A DNA stretch of 64,000 nucleotides from Terrimicrobiaceae bacterium (GTDB lineage: Bacteria > Verrucomicrobiota > Verrucomicrobiia > Chthoniobacterales > JAATET01): NCBI GenBank assembly GCA_028713285.1, contig JAQTOP010000006.1, positions 1 through 64,000 of the forward strand. Direction: 5' to 3'. Below, one piece after another: positions 34,181 through 43,111 of the stretch. Within the stretch, counting starts at the first letter, position 1, and every line of letters begins with the position of its first letter. Position numbers and translations under genes: made by a program. The notes under the pieces are model-generated. The model was given only the letters and a program-made list of their open reading frames with translations, was not told the origin of the DNA and searched no databases.

Positions 34181-35098
34181 CTAGACTCGGGAAAGATCCC
34201 GCAATCGCGGCAGCCTTTGTTTGATCGAAAGGACGGGCTCGAACAGGTCTCCGAGTTTTTCCACGCGGTTCAGCACGTGATCGCAGTCGAAGCTCAGCGG
34301 CTCCCTGCGTTTCACCGCCTTCTCCACTTCCGCCCAGGAAACCGGCGTCGAAACCATGGGCCGCTCCCGGGCGCGCAGCGAATAAACGTTGATCGTCGTT
34401 TTCTTGCCGTCGTTTTGGCTCCAATCCACCAGCACTTTGCCTTTGCGCAGCGACTTTTGCATCCGCGAGACGACGAGCCTGGGCGACTGTCTTTCGAGCA
34501 CCTCGGCGACGGCATGGGCGAATGGTTTCGTTCGCTCATACGTCACAGCGGTATTGAGCGGCACGTAAACTTGCAGTCCTTTCGAGCCGGAGGTCTTCGG
34601 GAAAGTTTGCAAACCCAGCGCCGCGAACGCGTCACGCACCAAAAGCCCCACAGCGCAGCACTCGAGAATGCCGGCCGGCGCGCCGGGATCGAGATCGAAT
34701 GCGAGCGCGGTGGGACGCTGGATCGCCGGAGCCTTGTGCAGGAAGGTATGCAACTCGAGATCGGCGAGGTTGGCCGCCCACACCAGCGCCGGCAGGTCAT
34801 TCATCACGCAATAATGGATTTCGCCGCCGTCGGTCTTCGGCACCTTCGCCGTCTTCACCCATTTCGGCCGATGGGGCGGACATTTTTTTTCGTAAAAGAA
34901 AAGGCCCTCCACGCCATCCGGGTAGCGTTTGAGCGTGATCGGCCGGGCCTTGAGATGCGGAAGGAGAACGGGCGAGATGCGAACGTAATAGTCGATGACC
35001 TGCCCCTTGGTGAAACCGGCTTTCGGATAAAGCACCTTGTCGAGATTCGAGACCTCGATCTTGGCACCGCCGACATCGAGCATGGATTTTGCGCTCAT
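34181..35098 (-). CDS. ligD: LigD polymerase/primase domain as a separate protein
   Basis: NHEJ polymerase of the archaeo-eukaryotic primase superfamily, 305 residues. MLDVGGAKIEVSNLDKVLYPK is the usual opening (split: VGGAKIEVSNLDKVLYP); then ITLKRYPDGVEG, the catalytic aspartate pair in LAFDLDPG and SGSKGLQVYVPL with the active-site histidine region altered to GLQVY. RKGKVLVDWSQND and AVYSLRAR-like (NVYSLRARERP) follow. The ATG lies in a 4-base overlap with the stop of the PE-ligase gene. In Pseudomonas or Mycobacterium these are one polypeptide; here gene order keeps PE-LIG-POL but as two proteins. Confidence 0.93.
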   Translation of the reverse strand: MSAKSMLDVGGAKIEVSNLDKVLYPKAGFTKGQVIDYYVRISPVLLPHLKARPITLKRYPDGVEGLFFYEKKCPPHRPKWVKTAKVPKTDGGEIHYCVMNDLPALVWAANLADLELHTFLHKAPAIQRPTALAFDLDPGAPAGILECCAVGLLVRDAFAALGLQTFPKTSGSKGLQVYVPLNTAVTYERTKPFAHAVAEVLERQSPRLVVSRMQKSLRKGKVLVDWSQNDGKKTTINVYSLRARERPMVSTPVSWAEVEKAVKRREPLSFDCDHVLNRVEKLGDLFEPVLSIKQRLPRLRDLSRV

Positions 35099-36648
35099 GC
35101 CTCCTCGCGCACGACTTCCCGGGCATCCTTGTCCTCGCGAAGACCGAGAAATACCGGCTGGCGCAGATGATTGTCGCGCGTCCATTCCGAGAATCTCACC
35201 TGGCAGACCATCGCGGGCTCCACCCAATGGCATCGCTTCATTTCCGAAGCGGTGAGGGACTTGCCCCTTCCTGACGAACGAGGCTCGGGCAGATTGGAGA
35301 ACGGACAATCTTCGCGCGCGATCTTTGCAAAGCGGCCATGCAGGACCCTCAGCAGCGCGTAATTGAATCCGGTTCCGACCTTGCCGGTGAAAACGAGCGT
35401 TTTGTTCCGATGAACCCCCACGAGGAGGGCGCCGAAATATTTGCGAGAGCCTTCGGGATCGGTGTGGCCGCCGATGACGAATTCCTGCTCCCGGAGCAGT
35501 TTGAGTTTGATCCAGGCGCCGCTCCGCCGTCCGGGTTCATAGGCTGAATCCTTTCGCTTCCCGATGAGGCCTTCCAAGCCGATCTCCCGCGCCCGCTCGA
35601 GCAATGGAGCCGCCTTGTCCCCTAACGGCGCGGAATACCGGATCAATCCCGACCCGGAAGGCACCAGCTTTTCCAGCATGGCCTTCCGCTCCGAGAGCGG
35701 CCGCGTGAGCAAATCTTTGCCGTTCAGCCGTAAAAGGTCAAAGACGTAAAAATACAGCGGCGGGCGTTCCTCTCCCAACTCGTAAGCCTGGAGCCGCTGG
35801 AACGAAGAGACTCCGTTTTCGTCGAGAGCCACGATCTCCCCGTCGAGGATCGCATCCGTCACGCGAAGCCGGGCAACGGCCTCCAGGATTTCCGGAAACT
35901 TCGCGCCGAGATCCTTCTCGTTTCGGGAAAGCAGGCGCGCTTCATCGCTCCCGCGCAGGGCAAGTGCCCGGAACCCGTCGAATTTGATTTCGTAAATCCA
36001 GCCTTTGTCGCTGGGCGCGTGCGCCGCCAGCCTCGCCTTCATCGGTTCGACAAAGCCGGGAATCGGCGCCGATTTCGTTTTCTTCGCCGTCTTCGAGTTC
36101 CACACGCGGTCGCTCGCCGAAAGCTGCTTCATCGATTTTCCGGAAGCCACCGATGTGTCGTCCATTCGCCTGGACACGGGCTTCATGCTCTCGCCACCGC
36201 GAATGAGCAGCCATTGGCCGTCGTCCCGCAGCCGCACGAGATGCCACTCTCCTTTCAGCTTCCGCCCGTGCAGCGTGAAATGAAGCTTCCCGGCATCGAG
36301 GTCCTTCGCGGGAGTCTTGCTCAACGGCTCGAACGTGCCGGCGTCCCAGACCATGACCGTGCCGCCGCCATACTGGCCCGCGGGAATCGTGCCCTCGAAA
36401 TCGACGTAGGAAACCGGATGGTCCTCGACCTGAACCGCGAGCCGCTTCTCGCCGTGCTCGACTGGCACGCCTTTTGGCACCGCCCACGATTTCAGCGTCC
36501 CGCCGATTTCCAGCCGGAAATCGTAGTGCAGCCTCGAAGCGTCGTGTTTCTGGATAACAAAGCGATAACCCGCTTTCGTTGCTTTCGATCCGCGCGGCTC
36601 CGCGGTTTTTCGGAAGTTTCGCTTGCGCGTGTATTCTTTCAGCGACAT
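35095..36648 (-). CDS. ligD: LigD phosphoesterase-ligase protein
   Basis: ATP-dependent NHEJ DNA ligase of 517 residues. The N-terminal 3'-phosphoesterase domain (about 20-150) has FVIQKHDASRLHYDFRLE, whose H-x5-H-Y-D-x-R-L-E metal site is intact, and the second histidine region VEDHPVSY. The ligase domain (about 200-390) has the adenylated lysine in EIKFDGFRAL, then LDGEIVAL, FYVFDLLRL, EGLIGKRKDSAYEPG and WIKLK. The OB domain (about 395-500) ends SEWTRDNHLRQPVFLGLR. Works with Ku from the adjacent gene. Its stop overlaps the polymerase start. Confidence 0.95.
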   Translation of the reverse strand: MSLKEYTRKRNFRKTAEPRGSKATKAGYRFVIQKHDASRLHYDFRLEIGGTLKSWAVPKGVPVEHGEKRLAVQVEDHPVSYVDFEGTIPAGQYGGGTVMVWDAGTFEPLSKTPAKDLDAGKLHFTLHGRKLKGEWHLVRLRDDGQWLLIRGGESMKPVSRRMDDTSVASGKSMKQLSASDRVWNSKTAKKTKSAPIPGFVEPMKARLAAHAPSDKGWIYEIKFDGFRALALRGSDEARLLSRNEKDLGAKFPEILEAVARLRVTDAILDGEIVALDENGVSSFQRLQAYELGEERPPLYFYVFDLLRLNGKDLLTRPLSERKAMLEKLVPSGSGLIRYSAPLGDKAAPLLERAREIGLEGLIGKRKDSAYEPGRRSGAWIKLKLLREQEFVIGGHTDPEGSRKYFGALLVGVHRNKTLVFTGKVGTGFNYALLRVLHGRFAKIAREDCPFSNLPEPRSSGRGKSLTASEMKRCHWVEPAMVCQVRFSEWTRDNHLRQPVFLGLREDKDAREVVREEA

Positions 36649-36654
36649 GGGCGC

Positions 36655-37482
36655 CTAGGCCGCTTTCTTCCGCGACGATTTGGGTGATTTTCTTCTCGCG
36701 GACTTCTTACCCTGGGTCTTTTCGATGCTTTGCTGCAACACCGACACGAGGTCGATGATGTTCGTCGGCTTGGATCGCCTGGTGGTCGCAGGTGCTTGCC
36801 GTCCGCCATGCTCGACCTTTTCTTCGATCATTTTTTCGAGGGCGTCGCGATATTCGTCGGTATAGTCCTCGGGCCGCCATTTTTCGCTCATGCTTGCGAT
36901 GAGCTGCCGGGCCATCGTCATTTCCGACCTGGCCGGCTTCTTCTCCTGTGGCGACTTGAATTCCGAGGTGTCGAGAATCTCGTGCGGAAAATGCATGAGC
37001 TCGAGCATGAGCCCGCGTTCCTGCGGCTTCACCGCGGCCAGGTGCTGCCGGGTCTTGATGACGACCTTCGCGATGGCGATCTTTCCGGTTTCCTCAAGCG
37101 CGTCGCGCAGGAGCACATAGGCGCGATCTCCGCCTTTTGCCGCCTCCATGTAATAGGGCTTGTAGAAGAGGAGCGGATTGACCTCCTTGATCGCCACGAA
37201 ATGGAGAATATCCACCGTCTGCGTCGCTTCAATATCGACCCGGGCAAAATCCTCATCCTTGAGAATCACGAACTTTCCCTTCTCGTATTCGTAGCCCTTC
37301 ACGATGTCCTCCCAAGGCACCTCCTTGCCATCGGCCTCCGCCACGCGCTTGTAATTGACGGGGCTTAGATCCTTTCCCCGGAGCAATCGGAATTTCAGTT
37401 CCTCGCGTCGCGTCGCCGGGTAAAGCGAAACGGGAATATTGACCAGGCCGAATGTGATGGCGCCCTTCCAGATAGCTCTCAT
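36655..37482 (-). CDS. ku: Ku protein for non-homologous end joining
   Basis: Homodimeric DNA-end binding ring, 275 residues, starting MRAIWKGAITFGLVNIPVSLY (upstream in-frame ATG at 37503 is less likely). Beta-barrel core includes KRVAEADGKEVPW, YEYEKGKFVIL and LLRDALEETGKIAIAK. The C-terminal tail (RRSKPTNII then KKSARRKSPKSSRKKAA) is short and lysine-rich, as in mycobacterial-type tails that aid DNA threading. It lies 6 bases upstream of ligD in the same operon and is divergent from a DUF72 gene, with about 85 bases between the starts. Confidence 0.96.
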   Translation of the reverse strand: MRAIWKGAITFGLVNIPVSLYPATRREELKFRLLRGKDLSPVNYKRVAEADGKEVPWEDIVKGYEYEKGKFVILKDEDFARVDIEATQTVDILHFVAIKEVNPLLFYKPYYMEAAKGGDRAYVLLRDALEETGKIAIAKVVIKTRQHLAAVKPQERGLMLELMHFPHEILDTSEFKSPQEKKPARSEMTMARQLIASMSEKWRPEDYTDEYRDALEKMIEEKVEHGGRQAPATTRRSKPTNIIDLVSVLQQSIEKTQGKKSARRKSPKSSRKKAA

Positions 37483-37566
37483 GATCGTATTCTGGAATCG
37501 CATCCCGCGGGTCCGCCGGCGGTGTGATCCGACGACCGGAGCAAAGCCGGCAACCGATCCCCGGAC

Positions 37567-38442
37567 ATGCCGGCGCGGATTCGGATCGGAATATCGGGAT
37601 GGACCTATCCTCCGTGGCGCGGGGTTTTCTATCCGAAGGGCCTACCGCATCGCGAAGAACTTTCGTTTGCCGCAAAGGCACTCCCGACGATCGAAATCAA
37701 CGGGACGCATTATTCGCTCCAAAGTCCCAAGTCGTTTCAACACTGGCATGAACAAACCCCCGCGGACTTCGTCTTTTCGGTGAAAGGAAGCCGTTATATT
37801 ACCCACATGCGGCGACTGCATGACGTGCAGATCCCGCTGGCGAATTTCTTCGCGTCAGGCCTCCTGGCCCTTAAGGAAAAATTGGGGCCGATCCTGTGGC
37901 AATTCCCGCCGAGTTTCCGTTTCGAGCCCGAAAGCTTCGAAAATTTTCTTCGCCAATTGCCCCAGGATACCGTAGCCGCCTCTGGGTTCGCACGGCAGCA
38001 TGACGAACGGTTGAAAGGCCGCGCCTGGCTGCGACCCGGGCGCAAGCGGCGAATCCGGCATTGCGTCGAGATTCGCCATCAAAGCTTCATGGTTCCCGAA
38101 TTTTTCGCCCTGCTACGCCGCTATCGGATCGCGTTCGTTTTCGCAGATGCCGCGGGCAAATGGCCGTATGCCGAGGACCTCACCAGCGACTTCGTCTATG
38201 TGCGGCTGCATGGAGCGGAGAAACTTTACGAAAGCGGATATACGGCATCCGCGCTGAACACCTGGTCCCGGCGCATCGTCGCCTGGGCAAACGGAAAGAA
38301 ATGCAAGGAAGCAGTGCTCGTCACACCGCACCGCGCGCGCCGGATCCGCGACATCTTCGTTTACTTCGACAACGATACAAAGGTGAAGGCGCCGCGCGAC
38401 GCACGACGCCTTCTCGCCAAACTCCACATGCGTGCTGCCTAA
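37567..38442 (+). CDS. DUF72 domain protein
   Basis: TIM-barrel-like DUF72 protein of 291 residues: IRIGISGWTYPPWRGVFYP, then ALPTIEINGTHYSLQS, FVFSVKGSRYITHMRRL, LGPILWQFPPSF, FVYVRLHGAEKLYESGY and the C-terminal FVYFDNDTKVKAPRDARRL. The family's conserved E-x-N-x-T/S-F/Y and R-x-H-G motifs are present. Function unproven. Such genes often sit by NHEJ or DNA-repair loci; here it is divergent from ku. Confidence 0.92.
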   Translation: MPARIRIGISGWTYPPWRGVFYPKGLPHREELSFAAKALPTIEINGTHYSLQSPKSFQHWHEQTPADFVFSVKGSRYITHMRRLHDVQIPLANFFASGLLALKEKLGPILWQFPPSFRFEPESFENFLRQLPQDTVAASGFARQHDERLKGRAWLRPGRKRRIRHCVEIRHQSFMVPEFFALLRRYRIAFVFADAAGKWPYAEDLTSDFVYVRLHGAEKLYESGYTASALNTWSRRIVAWANGKKCKEAVLVTPHRARRIRDIFVYFDNDTKVKAPRDARRLLAKLHMRAA

Positions 38443-38474
38443 CGGCGCGAATCCACATCACCGCGGCAATCACC

Positions 38475-38627
38475 TCATGTGCAAGAGGCATTCCACTCCG
38501 GGTCTCGATCTCTTCCAATCTTCCCCGGCGAAATCACATGAATTTTGTCTTTGGGATCAATCATCGCACGGAGTCCGTCGGCGATTGCCGAAACGGATGG
38601 ATATTTCCAGCCACCGTGAAAAGTCAC
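38475..38627 (-). CDS. Possible 50-residue protein, unknown
   Basis: From a GTG at 38627 the frame reads VTFHGGWKYPSVSAIADGL, then RAMIDPKDKIHVISPGKIG and ends EWNASCT. The composition looks protein-like and it begins in the stop of the DUF4142 remnant (GTGA). No family recognised. It may equally be a fragment of an older gene. Confidence 0.3.
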   Translation of the reverse strand: MTFHGGWKYPSVSAIADGLRAMIDPKDKIHVISPGKIGRDRDPEWNASCT

Positions 38628-38953
38628 AGCGAAAGCGCAGCACGGTTCAGCTCCGACTGAATTTTGCGGATGCCGTCCAGATGCTTCTGGATGACTGCGC
38701 TCGTCCTCTCCGCAAATTCCTTCAAATCCGGATCGGACAGACCTTTCGCAGCCGCCTGAAACTCGGCCAAATCCTTTTCGTCGTCGGTCACCATTTCGCT
38801 TACATAGGCGGCATCGAAGGCCTTCCCCGTGAGGCCCGAAAGCTTGTCCACTTTGGCCTGCAGCTTTTTGGGCAACTACAGAAGCAGTTTGATGCCTTCC
38901 TTGGCGGCGATCGATGCAAGCTCGGCGCCAGCCTTGCCATGGTCGGTCACCAT
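38624..38953 (-). pseudogene. Truncated DUF4142 gene with in-frame TAG
   Basis: Reads MVTDHGKAGAELASIAAKEG, then IKLLL, a TAG stop (near 38877), then in the same frame LPKKLQAKVDKLSGLTG and KAFDAAYVSEMVTDDEKDL to SVIQKHLDGIRKIQSELN. The two parts join into the helical DUF4142 (ferritin-like periplasmic) domain where LPTxLPKK-type sequence is usual. The signal peptide and first helix are absent, so this is a remnant. Confidence 0.72.
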
Positions 38954-39013
38954 CAGCAGGAGTGGATTCGTTGCAACGGTGGGAAATGGCCGCAAGTCCG
39001 TCGCAGGACGATT

Positions 39014-39244
39014 TCAATGCGCCTCGGCAGCAGGATATGCGGCGCAGCTTCCAAAGATCTGCCAGGCGATTGGAAGGGTCGTCAGCACACCGATTGCGGC
39101 CAGCGTCCACCCCGCCGCCCGTCGCCGTTCCACGCTGAGGTTATCGGCGAGCAGAAACGCCACGCCGGCGGCGAGCATTGCGCGCGTTCCGACCGCAAGG
39201 CCGAGCATGGGAACGGAAAGGGTAATTTCTTTTGGAGGCTTCAT
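39014..39244 (-). CDS. Small two-helix membrane protein
   Basis: A 76-residue protein starting MKPPKEITLSVPMLGLAVGT. Hydrophobic segments are at about residues 10-33 (GTRAMLAAGVAFLLA) and 46-66 (GWTLAAIGVLTTLPIAWQIF), separated by the charged loop NLSVERRRAA. Unknown function. The ATG at 39244 is chosen because upstream frame looks non-coding. Confidence 0.6.
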   Translation of the reverse strand: MKPPKEITLSVPMLGLAVGTRAMLAAGVAFLLADNLSVERRRAAGWTLAAIGVLTTLPIAWQIFGSCAAYPAAEAH

Positions 39245-39428
39245 GACATTGATAGATCGGGCCCCGCAATCGGTGCGACCGTAAGGATATCCTGCACCCA
39301 CTCGGAAAAAATCTCCGCGGGGCCGTTTCCACTCCCACCGGCTTGAAACGGACCACTCGATTGGTTCCCGGCCCCGCGGTGGATGCCACGGAATTGCAAC
39401 CACACTGGCATCGTCATGCGAAACCCAA

Positions 39429-39983
39429 ATGGAGGTTTCCTCCGCCATGGACCTGAAGCTGCTGCGACGCTGCCTGCTGGAAGAGCTTGGGCGACTCCAT
39501 CACTCGACGCTGAGCGTGGGTGAGTTGCTTCCAGATATCGAGCGAGCGATTGGCTGGCAAGGCATGCTCGATCCCGTCGCGCAGTGCGAAGCCCGCCAAT
39601 TGGAAACGTTTCGGCGCATGTTCAAGCGTTTCGAGAGCGTCCCTGCCGAAAACTTCGGCCCGGCGCTTGCCGGCTTGCTCGCGGAAGTCCGGGAGGATTT
39701 GTCGCGGCAAAGCAATGTCTACCCCCCTGCGGCCGTGGACTTCCGTTTGTTGGCCGGGCTGGCAAAGCTGCTCCACTACAAAATCGCGGTCCTGCGATCA
39801 GCGATTCTCGCCGCCAGGTTGATCGGAACGCGCGAGATCGAGGAGGAATTCGAGCGCTGTCTGGGAGAAGAGAGCGAAAACATCGGGCTGCTCATCGACC
39901 TCGCCGGGAATACCCTTCACCTCTGCTGCGCCGATTCGTCAGACGAAATCGCCCGCGCGATGACACACACTCACGCCGGATAG
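39429..39983 (+). CDS. Helical protein, possibly ferritin-like, unknown
   Basis: A 184-residue soluble helical protein (start ATG 39429 or 39447, MDLKLLRRCLLEELGRLHH). The region DFRLLAGLAKLLHYKIAVLR to RCLGEESENIGLLIDLAGN is reminiscent of the YciE/F helical bundle (HYKIA compares with HYEIA) but the iron ligands are not obviously kept. No confident family. Its 3' end overlaps the convergent CBS gene by 13 bases. Confidence 0.55.
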   Translation: MEVSSAMDLKLLRRCLLEELGRLHHSTLSVGELLPDIERAIGWQGMLDPVAQCEARQLETFRRMFKRFESVPAENFGPALAGLLAEVREDLSRQSNVYPPAAVDFRLLAGLAKLLHYKIAVLRSAILAARLIGTREIEEEFERCLGEESENIGLLIDLAGNTLHLCCADSSDEIARAMTHTHAG

Positions 39984-40420
39984 GCGCCGGTCACGAAATG
40001 CTCCAAATCCTCGATGGCCGTGCTTTGAGCGCCGATGATCCAGTTGACCACGTCTCCGATCGAGATGAGGCCGACCATGCGGGCGCCTTCCATCACGGGC
40101 AGATGCCGGACGCGATTGTCCGTCATGAGGCGCATGCATTCCTGGACGGTGTCCTGCGGGGAAACCACAATGAACTCGCGCCTCATGATGTCGGCCACGG
40201 CCGTCTGCCGTGAAGCGCGCCCCAGCAGGACGACCTTTCGCGTGTAGTCGCGCTCGGAAATCATCCCGAGAAGACGTCCGTCTTTCAACACAGGCAGGGC
40301 GCCAACGTCCCTCTCGGCCATCAGGGCAATGGCATTGAACACGGTATCGCCAGGATCGACGGACCAGATGGCGGCGCCTTTGCGTTCAAGAATCGACCCG
40401 ATTGGAGTGGCGATTTCCAT
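39971..40420 (-). CDS. Tandem CBS-domain protein
   Basis: A 149-residue stand-alone CBS pair. First CBS (about 10-65): AIWSVDPGDTVFNAIALMAE, LPVLKDGRLLGMISERDYTRKV. Second (about 78-135): FIVVSPQDTVQECMRLMTD, RHLPVMEGARMVGLISIGDVV. It matches the small CBS proteins that bind adenine nucleotides or NADH and act as energy sensors. Start ATG 40420 (MEIATPIGSIL); the longer open frame upstream is not protein-like. Confidence 0.9.
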   Translation of the reverse strand: MEIATPIGSILERKGAAIWSVDPGDTVFNAIALMAERDVGALPVLKDGRLLGMISERDYTRKVVLLGRASRQTAVADIMRREFIVVSPQDTVQECMRLMTDNRVRHLPVMEGARMVGLISIGDVVNWIIGAQSTAIEDLEHFVTGAYPA

Positions 40421-40551
40421 GGTTGGTCTGGATGAAGTAGTATCGAGCGCTTTTTCAAACAACCCACCGGAGGGTTTTCGATTTGCACCGATAGACCTCC
40501 GCCAATCGATCCCGCTACGACGGGTTTGAGCCCCGCCAGGCAGGCTTCCTG

Positions 40552-40677
40552 TTATTTGCTTGTGACCGTGCTGGTGCTGCTGTTGTAGGCGGAGGTGGTC
40601 GACCGTTCGTGAGAGGCGCAACCAACGGCCAGGATGGAGATGGTGATGACGGCGAGAAGAATCGCGGATGCTTTCAT
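40552..40677 (-). CDS. Very small lipoprotein
   Basis: A 41-residue lipoprotein: signal MKASAILLAVITISILAVGC with lipobox cysteine at 20, then ASHERSTTSAYNSSTSTVTSK, a serine/threonine-rich tail. Similar in size and type to entericidin-like lipoproteins, although the sequence does not match them. Frame upstream of this ATG is discounted. Confidence 0.6.
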   Translation of the reverse strand: MKASAILLAVITISILAVGCASHERSTTSAYNSSTSTVTSK

Positions 40678-40819
40678 ACACGGTGGAATCGCTTGCCGAA
40701 CATCAATTGGACGTTCCCGAAAGGCTCCGTCCGCTTCCCGTTCTTCTCCAATATGGGAAATTCTGCAAAATGCATTGATCGAGCGCCTTCGCAAGCCTGG
40801 CACGCGTTAAGGAGAAGCA

Positions 40820-41032
40820 ATGTTCAATCTCAAACAGGAAATCGTCACAGGCGAATGGGGTTCCCCGGTGCTCAATCTCGGATCGGATAACCTCAACACG
40901 GGCAAACGACTCGGCGAGGAAATCCGCATCCCGTTTTGCCCTCGCAATCAGCGACTAATCGCTTGCTTATCAAGGATGCCAGTTGCAAAAGCTTCGCAGG
41001 AAGAATTCAGAGCGTCGTTTCCACCACCATGA
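40820..41032 (+). CDS. Possible small protein, unknown
   Basis: A 70-residue frame preceded by a good ribosome-binding site (AAGGAG, six bases before ATG). It starts MFNLKQEIVTGEWGSPVLNL; the end (SQEEFRASFPPP) is less convincing. Its TGA overlaps the ATG of the next gene by four bases. No family recognised. The 3' half may be damaged. Confidence 0.4.
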   Translation: MFNLKQEIVTGEWGSPVLNLGSDNLNTGKRLGEEIRIPFCPRNQRLIACLSRMPVAKASQEEFRASFPPP

Positions 41033-41313
41033 CCGCCGCCGAACTGCACGCCGCCGAAGCGGAGCCGACCGGTCTCTCGAACGCGCTGACCGCGCTGTGG
41101 TGCGATGCCCACGGAGATTGGAACAAAGCCCACCGCCTCGTGCAGGATGACGCAGGCCCCGACGCCGCCTGGGTTCATGCCTATCTGCACCGCAAGGAAG
41201 GCGATGAAGGCAACGCGCACTATTGGTATCGCCGGGCGCGACGGGACTTCTTCAACGGCTCGCTCGAAGACGAATGGACGCACACCGCCGCGGGGCTGCT
41301 CTCCCGGCCATGA
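41029..41313 (+). CDS. Small conserved hypothetical protein
   Basis: A 94-residue soluble protein. The core ALTALWCDAHGDWNKAHRLV, QDDAGPDAAWVHAYLHRKEGD and NAHYWYRRARR matches a widespread small family whose function I do not know (usual form W-x-D-A-x-G-D-W-x-x-A-H ... A-W-V-H-A-Y-L-H-R-x-E-G-D). Start ATG overlaps the upstream TGA. Confidence 0.7.
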   Translation: MTAAELHAAEAEPTGLSNALTALWCDAHGDWNKAHRLVQDDAGPDAAWVHAYLHRKEGDEGNAHYWYRRARRDFFNGSLEDEWTHTAAGLLSRP

Positions 41314-41329
41314 CGTGCGGCACGGAGAG

Positions 41330-42625
41330 CAAATCGGCGGTGGTTTTTGGTCAAGCTCCGCAGTTCGATTCCGCTTTCGAGCCGTTTCGCTCGGCACCGC
41401 CGGGTTTCTCCTTTTCGGTTGTTCAAAACCGCAATCGCTCTCGAAGGAGGCCTACGTCTGGCAGCAGGTTCGAAGCGAATCGGTGCACCAGGCGGTGCGG
41501 AGGGCAGTGGGCGTCCTGGACGGGCTTTATCTCCACGCTGCCGATATCTCACGGCACGGGCATGGACCAGAGGTTCATCGATTCGATGCCCCGTGGATGG
41601 AGGCTGCCTCATGCCGGGAAACGAGTCGGCACGGTCATCCGGATTCCCTTCGCAGAAGGCGGACTGGGCAGTTCGCCACAAGCGGCGACCGCCGTGGCGG
41701 AACTGATCGCATCGATTACGGAAGGGGCAATGCGCTCGGGCGCGCGCTGCGACGAAGTTCAGATCGACTACGATTGCCCGACATCAAAACTGGGGCTCTA
41801 CGCGAAATTTCTCGCTGACCTGAAGGCGGCTTGCGGCAATGTGACCGTCGCGTTTACGGCACTACCTTCGTGGTTGGGGAATCCGAATTTCAAAGAACTT
41901 GCCCGGACCTCCGGCAACTAAGTTTTGCAGGTGCATTCACTTCGACTCCCCGGAAAGAATGACTCTGAAGCGATTATCTGTGATCCCGGCGAGGCGAGGG
42001 CGGCCATTCGTGCCACGGAGAAAATCGGGGTTCCGTACCGAGTGGCGCTCCCGACCTATCGCTGCATCGTCTTACTCGACGGCGAAGGCCGACGCATCGA
42101 CGTAGTCTCCGAAGGCCGCATGCCTCCGACAACGCCGGGCGCGCGCGCGATTCCCGGAACGTCGGATCCGGTGGAATTGGCGCAGTTGGTCTCGGAACTC
42201 CAGAATCATCGCCCTCGCTGTCTCAAGGGTGTGATCTGGTATCGCCTTCCAGTGGATTCGGACCGGATGAACTGGAGCTGGCCACGTTCCTTGCCGTTGC
42301 TGATGGCCGACGACCCGTCTCTCGCCTCGACGTCTCGTTCACGCCCCATTCCGAAGGCTATTCGACGATTGAAATTCGCAACGTCGGCGAAATGTCGGAG
42401 CGCCCGCCCAAATCGATTACCGTTCACTGGGACCCCGGGAACTTCGAGGCGTCCGACGCGCTTGGCGGCTATCAAGTGAACGCCGATCCAAGCCGGCGCT
42501 CCTGCCATTTTTTCCTCACAGAAACCGCCCATACCAAAATCGTCCTGAATCCGCCTTATCTTAACGCCATCCTCTACCCCCTTTTACCGAACAGACCGTA
42601 TCCGCCATCCGCATCAGCCGATTGA
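41330..42625 (+). pseudogene. Decayed DUF3142 lipoprotein gene
   Basis: Once a DUF3142 protein, now in three frames with a stop. Frame one: lipobox GFLLFGC, then AYVWQQVRSESVHQAV and LDGLYLHAADISRHG. After a frame change near 41610: VGTVIRIPFAEGG, CDEVQIDYDCPTSKLGLYAKF, VTVAFTALPSWLG, ending SGN-TAA at 41919. It resumes in the same frame with VLQVHSLRLPG, RVALPTYRCIVLLDGEG and GVIWYRLPV. After another frame change near 42260: LELATFLAVADGRRPVSRLD and ITVHWDPGNFEASDALGGYQ. The DYDCPTSKL motif identifies the family. The exact 5' end is uncertain. Confidence 0.75.
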
Positions 42626-43111
42626 ACACATCCCAGACAGCTTTTTCGGTCCGTCGTTGATGAGATTTTTGTCGCTGTCGCGCGTCTGCGCGATCCCGCC
42701 GACTGCAATGTAGCCGTTCGTGTGTATAAAACCGATCTGGAACTTTGACATGCCGAGGCAACCCGATGTGATGAACGGACATCGTGTAGCAAGTCGCACC
42801 CCTTACCGAATTCGCAGCCAATGCTCCCTCAAGCACACGCGCAGCGGGTTAACCGGGACAGTGCTCCGTGGCGGGATGGCGTCGGGATGTTCAGTTTGAC
42901 GTAGGCGACCTTCGCCCTTTTATGTGACCCGACTGTCTGGTGCATTCCTGTTCCGACATGTTGTGCATGTGGCGCTGGAACGAAATGGCCAAGGAGGCCG
43001 GATCCCTCACAGGGTGTTCATAGCCGAGAAGCTTGCTGTGCTTCATCCTCGCAAATAGGTTGGCACCGCCAATGCTATCGGTTGGCTCGCGGGTTCATAT
43101 ATCTGAAAACC
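42626..43111. other. Intergenic stretch without recognisable gene
   Basis: About 490 bases between the DUF3142 remnant and tRNA-Lys. Short open frames exist on the minus strand (for example one reading MSKFQIGFIHTNGYIAVGG near 42754) but none has a recognisable family. No strong hairpin or repeat was noticed. Probably degenerate sequence plus the tRNA downstream region. Confidence 0.5.

Noticed and set aside
42561-42836. Overlapping minus-strand frames of 60-90 codons near tRNA-Lys
   Set aside because: No family, no start signals, and they overlap the end of a decayed gene.
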